From positions 220,055,982-220,119,981 of the forward strand of contig CP136063.1 in the NCBI GenBank assembly GCA_032622095.1: 64,000 bases of DNA, written 5' to 3'. This document shows positions 49,001-61,000 of this stretch, one piece after another (within the stretch, counting starts at the first letter, position 1; each line of letters begins with the position of its first letter). The stretch comes from Siphonodentalium dalli (Eukaryota > Mollusca > Scaphopoda > Gadilida > Siphonodentaliidae). The notes beneath the pieces are model-generated. The model saw nothing but the letters and a program-made list of their open reading frames with translations. It ran no database searches and was not told the DNA's origin. The position numbers and the translations under genes are program-made.

Positions 49001-52000
49001 TTGATCAGAACATGCTCTGATACTCATCAGTATGACAAGCTGACTGGTACTCGTTTAAAGCATGAGTGATGTTAAGCCGACACAGTACGAGCGACCTTGC
49101 TCAAGGGTCACAACTTGGCGCGGGTTCTGAAACAGTTAGCAATTGCACGTCGCTCAAAGTGGCCAGGCCACTGCTGTGTGAAGACTCACAATAGACGACG
49201 ATGTGCTGCGAACCCATATCGTTGTGTTTACAGCGAACACAAGTCTGACACGCTAACCACTGGACCACGGAGCGCTACCACATTGGACTTGTATCAATAA
49301 TTCCACTGTAACAGTTATGTTTACATAACAATTGTTTTGACATGCAAATTCTCTTACTAGTATTGGTGAGGTATTAACAAGTCTGAGTTTAGTGTGTCTG
49401 TCATTTGCGGAACGAGGTCCCCAGAGGGTGAATTTTGTGATGCTATCCCGCATAGCGGGTTAGGATCACCAAATTTACCTTCTCGGGACCTCATTCTGCA
49501 TGGCCTCATCTGCTATGGGAGACATAGACTCAGTTTGAAGTTCCCAAATGGTGAATATTGTGATGTGCACCCATTGGGAACCTCGATTATGCAATGTGTC
49601 GTCTGCCAATTTGGGGATATAGAGAAACTAAACTGAAAAAGAAATAGAAGCTATGTGAGAAATTTGATAATAAAGAAACTTTCCAGAGGTTCAAGCAGAA
49701 TGAGGTCCCAGAGGGTGAATTTAGTGCGGGATAGCATCACTAAATTAACCCTCTGGGGACCTCATTCTGACAGGCACACTCAGGCCTGGTATTAATAATG
49801 AAAATAAGAACTGATGGCATTTGCGTTATGCAAGTTATCGGAATAACACTAGTGCATTTGAGTGAAATTACCACATAAGCTGAAGTACCATAATCAAACA
49901 AAAGATAGCAATAGCAAAAAGTTTGGTTGTTGAGAATAAGGTGCCTGTCATTTGCAAAAATAAAGGTCCCCAAATTCACCCTCTGGGGACCTCATTCTGC
50001 TTAGGCCTCATCTTCTCTGGAAAGTTTCTTTATTATCAAATTTCTGTAGAAACTTCTTCACATAGATTCTATTTCTTTTTTTAGTCTAGTTTCTGTATAT
50101 CCCCAAATTGGCAGACGTCACATTGCATAATCCAGGTTCCCAATTGGTGTACATCTAAATATTCACCATTTGGGAACTTCAATCTGAGCCTATGTTTCCC
50201 ATAGAAGATGAGGCAATGAGAATGAGGTCCCCAGAGGGTGAATTTAGTGATGCTAGCCTGCTATGCGTGATAACGTCACTAAATTCACCCTCTGGGGACC
50301 TCATTATGTAAATTGTTTGAGTTATATTTTTCAGCTCTGTGGAGAGCATCCTGATAACGTCACTAAATTCACCCTCTGGGGACCTCATTATGTAAATTGT
50401 TTGAGTTATATTTTTCAGCTCTGTGGAGAGCATCTGATAACGTTTCGTTATTTGATTTTGTTATCTTTTTCAGCTCTGTGGAGCGACACTCAGCGATCAG
50501 TGTAGAGCATCCGGTATTGTTTCGCTATATGATCCTGTTTTTATACAACTAGAAGGTCTCCTGAGGAATGCAGTATTAGGACAGTAAGTACAATACGTCC
50601 AAATGCAACCCTTCAATTTTGAGGCGCACAATGGCACCAGGGCTGTAACGATATAACCCTGCTGCGATACGATACGTATCATGATTTTTACTCACCATAC
50701 GATATGCGTATCACGATTCTCTGTAGACTTTAAAAATTATTTTAATTTTAACCCTGAATGACGAATGGTGGCCTGGTATATAATGAAAATTCCGTTTCTA
50801 ATATCATACCATTCCATTACTAAGCTTATATAGCAGGGTTTGCGTTGCCAAATTTGCCAATGCGAAAAATAATTCACATTTGGCAATAAATATTTTCATT
50901 TGGCAAAAGTTTTGGCAAGTCACTTTTTAATTCCTCAAGAAAGTTGAAAAAATTCATTTCAGGAAACTATCACAATATAATTATACTAAGTGGTGTTTTA
51001 TAAGGTCTAGGAAAAGTTACACCTTTATTAAGATGCAGTTAATCTGATAGCATTAGTATTGATGGGTGGGGGATTACCCGTATTTAGGGTGGTGATGGTG
51101 TTTACTTAGCTAATCCTCTTGTAATGTGCCCCTCTGATGAAGCAACCCTTCTACAATTTTTTTGTTTCGGTGATTGGTTTATTGTGGTATGATAAACCAC
51201 AAAATATGACTCTCAATGTTGCAAATGTTCATAATTCTGTTTCCGGAGAAGACGTCTACCAGTGCTCTTGCGCTAATCTGTTGAGTGACCGTTAGTTTTT
51301 TGTTGGGCTTGGCTGGACATGGATAGCTTAATCCCCAGCCAAGTCGGCAATGTGCTGAGCGATTTCTGCTTGGCTCATTGTGCGCGTTGGAACATCCATG
51401 CTCATGATGGCTGGGTGAACATGGTTTTGGAGTATCGAGTCGCCGCAGCTTGATAGGACCGACCCAGAGTCCACCGGTCCGGGGCTAGCCAGACCACCAC
51501 AGATGGGGCCAAGAAGATCAAGAAGAAGAAGAAGACCCAATCACGTCGCCGCAGGGACACCCAACAGGTGGAGACAGGGGAGAACTGAGAGACGCCCAGT
51601 TCCGCCCCACCTGGTCCCGGTGCAAGAACAGCAGCCCACTATAGATGCATCAGCCACCATCAGCGGAAAGACAGGGACATCGATGTCACCCCGGCTGTCC
51701 CTGCCGCCGACTTTGTGGTGAGAATGGAGACACTTCCGTCATTACCACCGTCTCCAAACGCGGATGCAGCAGAGGACTTCCACCCACGGACACCGAGACC
51801 TCTGGTGTTCCCCGACATGCATCACGGAAGAGGAGCAGGAACCACCAGCTCCTACTCCTGCCGAAGATGGGAAACAGGAGCAGCTTCTTGGACTACAAAA
51901 AAGCTGGCTGAAATGGAAAAAGAGTGGCAACAATGGCAAGAGGAGTCTGAAAAAGATTACCAACAAGCGATGGAAGAACAAAAACAACAACAGCTTCTGA

Positions 52001-55000
52001 GAGAGTTACAATACATATCTCCCCCATCTTCATCGGGAAAACAAAATCCAAAGAAAAAGAGAAAAAAGAAGAGATAAATCTACATCTTAAAATGCCTCTT
52101 TTTTATGTAAATTATAAATAAAGGCATTAATATGAGGGGTGAAGGAGCTAGCCCCCCCCCCCCCCCCCCCCCCCCCAAATCACCAAAAAAAATATAATGT
52201 TGCAGAAAATTATATTATCAGGGATAGCATTTGGCAAATTATAAAAGTATTTTCAAAAGAGGGTTTTTTGACGTTCGCATTTTCTGTTCAAGAGTCATTC
52301 CTATTTGTTTAACGGAAAATGTTGGATTTCCATCCGTGCACTCATATATCTCAACCTTGGGTTATCGGATATCGATGAAATTTGGTGGGCAGGTTTTCCA
52401 TCAGGAGGGCTTTCAAAAGAGGGTTAATGACGTTAACTTTTTCAGTTCAAAAGTTATTCCTCTTTGTTTATCCGAAAATGTTGGATTTCCATCCGTCCGC
52501 TCATATATCTCAGCCATGGGTTATTGGATTCTGTTGAAATTTAGTATGGAGGTTTGGCATCAGGAGGGCTTTCAAAAGAGGGTTCAGTTTTGTTGTTTTA
52601 ATTTTCCGTTCAAAAGTGATCCCTCTTTGTTCTTCTGAAAATGTTGAATTTGTGACTGTCTTGAATCTTTATCTTAGGGAAGCTTTCACCATACCACCAC
52701 CTTCCCCACATAGGACACAAGCTTTCACCATACCACCACCTTCCCCACATAGGACACAAGCTTTCACCATACCACCACCTTCCCCACATAGGACACAAGC
52801 TTTCACCATACCACCACCTCCCCACATAGGACACAAGCTTTCACCATACTACCACCTTCCCCACATAGGACACAAGCTTTCACCATACCACCACCTTCCC
52901 CACATAGGACACAAGCTTTCACCATACCATCACCTTCCCCACATAGGACACAAGCTTTCACCATACCACCACCTCCCCACATAGGACACAAGCTTTCACC
53001 ATACCACCACCTTCCCCACATAGGACACAAGCTTTCACCATACCACCACCTTCCCCACATAGGACACAAGCTTTCACCATACCACCACCTTCCCCACATA
53101 GGACACAAGCTTCGCCGATACCAGAACCATAGTATGCCAATTCTAGAGTATCTGACAGGAATAATCTTGGGTATTTTTGGGAAAGGGTCCGGGGCCCATG
53201 CAATTGGGAAAAATAGGTACCACAGTGGGGTTAAAATAGGTACCACAGCGGGGTAAATTGGGAAATTTTCTAATTAAAATAATGACACTATCAAATGAAT
53301 TTAAAAAAAAGTTGTTCAAATCTTAATGAACTAATGATTAAAACAACAGTATATACCAGCTTATACTAAGTCTGTAAGACAGTACCTCCATAAATCTCAC
53401 TGTAAATTGGGAACTTTGGAATTTTTTTATTTTGCAAATACGGTGGGTAGTCTGGCGAACGGGCGGGCGGGTTACTGGAAATGAAGGTATTATTTTGTTA
53501 GGCCTTATCAATTTGATCACTGTAATAAGCACAATATATGTATTGCCTTTAACATGCCTTTTGTAATATCTGCAGGACGTCACAGATGCTAATCAAATCG
53601 GTTCTAAATATGAAGGAGACTGACTGGGGCAGATCTGATTATTCTTCAACTAATTCTGACACTAGCTCAAATACAGACCAAGGAAGCATCAATTTTAGTC
53701 AGGTATGAACACACCTGTAGACTGGAGTCTATCCTTATTCCAAGCCTGAGTTTAGTGTGCTTGTAATTTTCAGAATGAGATCCCCAGAGGGTGAATTTAG
53801 TGACGGTATCCCGCATAGCTGGCTAGCATCACCAAATTCACCCTCTGGGGACCTCATTCTGCTTAGGCCTCCTCTTCTCTTTATTATCAAATGTCCATAG
53901 AAACTTCTTCACACAGATTCTATTTCTTTTTTAAATTAGTTTCTCTATATCCCAAAATTGGCAGATGACACGTTGCATAATCGAGGTTCCCAATGGGTGT
54001 ACTTCACAATAATTAACCATTTGGGAACTTCAATCTGTGTCTATGTTTCCCATAGCAGATGAGGCAATGCAGAATGAGGTCCCAAGAGGGTGAATTTGGT
54101 GATGCTGGCCTGCTTTGCGGGATAGTGTCACTAAATTCAACCTCTGGGAACCTAATTCTGCAAATGACAGGCTAAATGGATTCTCCCAGTCAGTTAAAAG
54201 GTGTACACTGGAATTGTCTGTTATTCATTTGGAGAGATGTTAAGGTGGTAAAAGCAGACGACAGATAAATAAAAGTGCAGAAGGAGCCTATTTATGGAGG
54301 GAAATGTTTAGATAATAACTATGGCCATTTGTTGAACTTATTATCTGAACATTCCCTATAGGATAACTACTCATCAATGATGCTTTAGCATAGAAAGGGT
54401 TAAACTTGTTATCTGAATATTTCCCATGGGATAACTACTCATCAATGATGCTTTAGTATAGAGACGGGTGAAGTGGGGTGATCAAATAGGAGAAATATCT
54501 TGGTGAAAGTAGTTATTTTCACAAATTTTATAGCCAAACTGACAACACACCCTGCCATTCTTATTTATAAAATGAGTGCAATAACTCTTGATGGCAAAAT
54601 CTTTTTCGTTAGTTTATCGCTGATAGTTTCATCCCGAATCAAGCAGCAAAATAAAGAAACCCATAACTCGCATCTTTGGGCCACGATCACATAGCAGCCC
54701 ATATCAAGTAAAATGGTGCAGATTTGAAGCTGGAAATCGAAAACGAAACTAACAAAAGATAAGTCCCGCTTTTAAACATCGGTATGAAATTAGCGTGCAC
54801 TGCGCACATTGTTTCTGTTTCCGTGTTTAGCATTTCAGTAACAATGTCATTGGATTTAAGGTTTGATTCTTCAAAAGCAATCCTTTTGGGAATGTATAGA
54901 AAGTTTTTTTTCAAAGATAAGTTTGATGTGAGCACAGAAGAATGAAATGGGAATAAATACATTACAAAAGTAGATTGCAAAACCTGCAAAGGAAATGAAA

Positions 55001-58000
55001 GTTACATTGGCTGCGGACTGCCGAAGGGGAAAGCAGCTGTGTTTATTATTTTATATTATTCTATAAAATATTTGTTGATTGAGATTGACTTTGAAAAAGA
55101 TATTGTTATGCATAATAATAAATTGTCAATAACCAATCGAAATGATGTGTAAGACATTGTCTCTGTACTGACTATATGTAAAACAAAAACACAATAGTCT
55201 ATAGTCAAAAAGAGATCACTCCCATTGGTTATAGACAATTTACAAAGTAACAGAAAGATGTGTTTTAAGTTTTTATTATAAATATACAAAATTTATAGAG
55301 CATCTGAAAATTAGCCCCCATCAAGGCCCTGTCATAGAAATCGTGGCCCCGTGCCATTTACAAACTGCGAAGACTGAATCGAGCCAAGGTCATGGTGTTG
55401 TTTTCTATTGAATGATACTGTTGATTTGTTTGAGATTTATTGCAATATTAGTTGAATGATACATTCATCCAGTTGGCACGGTGCCTGGGTATTAAGTTAT
55501 TAGTTTAACCCTTTACCCAACAGAATGGCCCTGTGCCAATGCATTCTCTTATATATGCGAGTCGACCATAGGTCGCCTCGCATATATAAGAGAATGCATT
55601 GGCTTAACACATTAAAAATTATAAAATTGTTAAAGAATGTAAGAAAAAATGGTAAAAAGTGTTAAAAAAATATTTTTTTTAGGCCAATGCATTCTCTTAT
55701 ATATGCGAGGCGACCTATGGTCGACTCGCATATATAAGAGAATGCATTGGCACAGGGCATAACTATAACTATCACAATGTGGTCAAGGAGCCGGTTCCAA
55801 TGATATCCATATTTGTATGGTTCTATTGAGACAGACCGAAGATATTTTAGGCTGTTGAAGCTTTATTTGGCTGGTTTTGGCCGGTTTTGGCCGGTTTGTT
55901 GGGTAAAGGGTTAACCCACCCGAATAAGTCCATAATAAGTCTTTAAATTAAACAAGCTCGGAAAGGTTCCACAGAAATGCTTGTTAAAAATTGTGTGTCA
56001 TCGTGCTATTTTTAAGTGCTGTGCTGGGTAGCGTCACTAAATTTAACCTCTGAGGACCTCATTCTGCAAATGACAGACACACTAAAATGTTGACAAATAT
56101 TTTCCCATACTCTGTGTAAGCCTATTTTTAAAGTCATTTCAACTCATGATGTTTACCTTTCAGAATGAACCTGTTTTCTATGATCCTGAAGGGCATGAGA
56201 TATCTCGCGAAGAAGCGGGCTTCTACTCGGACGAAATCGAATCAAATCAGTACAATCAGGAAGGGTACATGCTAAACGACGACGAACAGGAAGCGTATGA
56301 AATTCTTGAAGAAATGTCAGCTAACATAGACTGGCAGTCGGCACAAACTGGCAGCGCTGGCGATACGCCCTATCAACAATGGTCCAATGATGTGGGATAC
56401 GATCCTCATACGTGAGTTTCACCAAATAATAGTGATGGCCTAATAATAGTGATGGCCTAATAATAGTGATGGGTGGGCATTTGTGGCACAGAGTCAGCAA
56501 TCTGCAGCTGATGATGATCCTATCAAAACATTTTGGCCTCTTTTTATATGCCTGTTTGAAAAAACGGTTGTATTATGTAAATGGGTTGTCCGTCTGTCCG
56601 TCGTCCATCCGCTTTTGGTTTCCAGATGATAACTTTAGATTGAATCGAGTGAACTGAACCAAATTTGGTATGTTAGTTTACCACACCAAAATACAGATCA
56701 AGTTCGAATATGGGTTTCGTCCACATGATTTTGACTGAGTTATGCTCCTTTTTCGACTTAGATTTTACCTGATTTGCAGTTTCCGGATGATAACTTTATA
56801 TATTTACACACTAAGTGTTGTCATCACTAAATCCAGCATTCTGATTGGTCGGCGCCCACGTGGCTAGTTGCAGTTATTTCTCGGTGAATGTGCATCGCCT
56901 CATAACACCAAGCTAATAACACCATCGATACGTCATTAGGTTTGGAAAGACGAACGCGTAATGCTTTGGGCGCATTTTGACTCGCGCAGGATTGACTTAA
57001 TACATCATCGGGTTTCAACATGAGGAGAAATTGTTCCTATTAACTTTTGCCAAGGGTGCTATTGGGTATTTTGGGCTGATCTTGTCACGATACACTTTTC
57101 GATTTAAATATATTTACAAAAGTGGCTTTTTCGCTAAATGTATATAAATATAAGGATTAACTGTCATGTGGACTATTTTTATGGAGATGTAATAGTGAGG
57201 TAAGTGGACATAACTTGTATGTAAAACCCTTTGGGTTTTACACAAGTTATGTCCACTTACCTCACCGTTATATCTCCATAAAAACAGTCCATATGACAGT
57301 TAATCCTTATTTGAATCAAGTGAACTGAACCAAATTTGGTATATTAGTTTACAGCCCTGGCAATTCAGATTTGTTTGCTACGGCAGTAGAATGCCGTAGC
57401 CAATTTGATGTGCTACCATGCCTCTTGGGGAAATTAAATCATAGTTTCTTGAATGACGTCGCCTCACAATGAGTCAACTTAAGGCTTGTTCTGACCGAAT
57501 TATGGAATTTTCCATACAGTATTCAAAGTTTCAAACAGTATAACTGTATTTGATATTTTGTCAAACAAAAAATATTTTGATTTTTAACTTAATTTGTAAC
57601 AAACGCATTATGCAGCCACACGTGCATTGATGAAAATATAGCAAGAATCTAACACGGCCACCAGCGCCGTTACCTTTGAGAATTAGAGTGGTCTCCCATT
57701 GATAACATCTGAATGACTGTCACTGAGTAACTGATTGTTTGTGAAGACCCCGCCTTCCCCCAATTTGAAACGAATCGGCTTACTCGATTGGTTAAATACA
57801 ATTGTCTGTCATCATGATCAATAGACTTCTGCACTGATTTTCAGGTCGGCAGCTGGCTGACCTATTCCCATCAATCAAACTCTGTTGTTGTACTTCTATA
57901 ACCACGTGCCCTTGTGTATATTTGTCGACGATGCGACACAGTCAATAAAGCGTAACTGACATCACTCATTCAAGTCTTTGACACATTGTGATCAATTTGC

Positions 58001-61000
58001 ACGTGCGCACTACTTGTTTGTTACACGGTTTAACACATGTAGCCAGACTGGTTCCAATATTACTCCGTGACTAAAATGTTGTGTATCGAGTGTAACTTTC
58101 TTGGAAAGCGCGTGGGCACATTAAAAGAAGCCAACATTGTCGATTATCTGGGATTGTTGGATTGGCACAGGGCGGATAATATAACTTGGATTCAAATTTG
58201 AATTTGTCACTTTCTTTGAGTTCTCGGAAGGTGTTGGCTCTCCGCGCCTTGACTGTTTTAACAGTTATTTCTATTGTCATGCATGAATTTGACCATGGAT
58301 AAGAGAAATTCAACTCCTGTTTTTGTAGTTTGACCTTTTACTGTTTTATCACTATTCATTTTCAATCTTTGGAGGAATATTCAACTAGCTCAACACCATA
58401 CATGTCAGTGCCTGGTCAGCAATCCGATACGGCAGTGTAGTGTCGTAGTCGGAGCCGTTTACTTCAGCAAATCGCTTCGGCATTGCCGAATGCTGTACCC
58501 AAATGTGAGGGCTGAGTTTACCACCCCAAAATACAGATCAAGTTTGAATATGGGTTTTGTCCGCATGATTTTGACTGAGTTATGCCCCCTTTTCGACTTA
58601 GATTTTATCAGATGATAACTTTAGATTGAATCGAGTGAACTGAACCAAATTTGGTATTCAGATCAAGTTCAAATATTATTTTGTCTTAAGTCAAAGGTTT
58701 GAAACAAATGAATTAAACCTTGCCCCACTCTACTCCAGAAATGGGCATATTATGCCACTCCCCGACGGCGTGCTCTTGTTAACTCTTTGGGAGTCAATTT
58801 TCCAAATTTGTCAAGATCCTATTTTTAGCTCAACACTTTGTAAGTTTGAGCTATTGCCATGGTTTGGCGTCCGTCGTCCGTGTGTCCGTCAACGATTTCC
58901 TTTGGCGCGGGCTACGGGTCGTACCTTTGGTCTGATCTTTATGAGATTTGTCATGAATGTTGACATTGACAAGTAGATGGGAACGAGTCATTTTGGTGTC
59001 ATTCGGTCAAAAAACATGGCCGCTGGCGGCCATCTTGGTTTTCAAAATTCAATCCATTGGCGCGGGCTACAGGTCGTACTGTTCGTTTGATCATCATGAA
59101 ATTTGTCATGGATGTTAATATTGACATGTAGATGGGAACGAGTGATTTTGGGGTCGTTCGGTCCAAAAAACATGGCTGCCAGCAGCCATCTTGGATTTTA
59201 CTCTTTGCATGACTAAATCCTTTGGCGCGGGCTACAGGTTGTACATTTGGTCCGATGTTTATGAAATTTATCATGAATGTTGCCATTGACATGTAGATGT
59301 CATGGATGTTAATATTGACATGTAGATGGGAACGAGTAATTTTGGGGTCATTCGGCCAAAAAACATGGTCGCCAGCAGCCATCTTGGATTTTACTCTTTG
59401 TATGACTAAATCCTTTAGCACGGGCTACATGTCCTACTGTTCGTCTGATCATCATGAAATTTGTCATGGATGTTCATATTGACAAGTAGATGGGAATGAG
59501 TGATTTTGGGGTCGTTCGGCCAAAAAACATGGCCGCCAGCAGCCATCTTGGATTTTACTCTTTGCATGACTAAATCCTTTGGCATGGGCTACAGGCCGTA
59601 GCTTTGGTCGGAACTTCATGAAGTATGTCATGGATGTTAACAATGACATGTAGATGGGAACGAGTCATTTTGGGGTCATTCGGCCGAAAAACATGGCCGC
59701 TGGTGGCCATCTTGGATTTCAAATTTCAATCCATTGGCGTGGGCTACAGGTCGTACTGTTCGTCTGATCATCATGAAATATGTCATATATGTTAATATTG
59801 ACATGTTGGAGGGAACGAGTGATTTTGGGGTCGTTTGGCCAAAATACATGGCCGCCAGCAGCCATCTTGGATTTTACTCTTTGCATGACTAAATCCTTTG
59901 GCACGGGCTACAGGTTGTAGCTTTGGTCGGAACTTCATGAAATTTCTCATGGATGTTAACAATGACATGATGTAGATGGGAACGAGTCATTTGGGGTCGT
60001 TCGGCTGAAAAACATGGCTGCCAGCAGCCATCTTGGATTTTACTCTTTGCATGACTATATCCTTTGGCGTGGACTACAGGTCGTAGCTTTGGTCAGATCT
60101 TCATGAATTTTGTCATGGATGTTAACAATGACACGTAGATGGGAAACGAGTCCTTTTGGGGTCAATTGGCCAAAAAAACATGGCCGCCAGCAGCCATCTT
60201 GGATTTTACTCTTTGCTTGACTAAATCCTTTGGCACAGGTTAGACATTTCAATTAGCACCTTTCCTATTCCTCCATTTACTGTCAACCATTAAATTATTC
60301 CCCTACCTAAGTTGAGCTACAGTGTCATTGACACTTTCATTGGCATATATAACATCGGATATTTTTGGGGGTATGTTCTAAAAGCTAATCAAAATTCAAT
60401 TAAACCGCTCCAGGATCCTGTTTCACTTCAAAATTTATGTCATGAAAACAAGGAACAATTTGTCTGTGATAAATTGGGACCTTAGCCATTATAATATTTA
60501 GCCTCTTTTTTTAATATGACTATAGCAAGCATCCTCCCCTTTCTCATGTCATCCATACATTTTGTACCACCTTCATTATGTGGTGAAATTATATGACAGA
60601 TAGGCTTTAAGCCATTGTGTCTTTAACTATACCTAATTTAACAAACGGAAAGTCATTATATTCCATCAGCCAGTCAGTCCTCCATTATATTGTCACTCCA
60701 TGTTCCATCCCGGAGGGCTAGGTGTGATTTACACTGACCCTATCAAGTCACCTGGGGAGATGCCCACTAACTTATAATGGTTAATCTATAAAACAACAAC
60801 AATTGTCTAATGACGTGGGATAGAATCCTCATACATGAATTTCACTAATGACGTGGGATAGAATCCCCATACATGAGTTTCACTAATGACGTGAAATACG
60901 ATCCTCATACATGAGTTTCAGTAATGACGTGGAATACAATCCTCATACATGAGTTTCACTAATGACGTAGGATACGATCCTCATATAAGAGTTTCACTAA

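Noticed and set aside
52610-53246. Long ORFs with CVLCGEGGGMVKA repeats
   Set aside because: Translation of the 39-bp minisatellite in different frames; no start context or splice logic.
58999-60252. Minus-strand ORFs with KSKIQDGCWRPCFL repeats
   Set aside because: Open frames produced by the ~160-bp tandem repeat.
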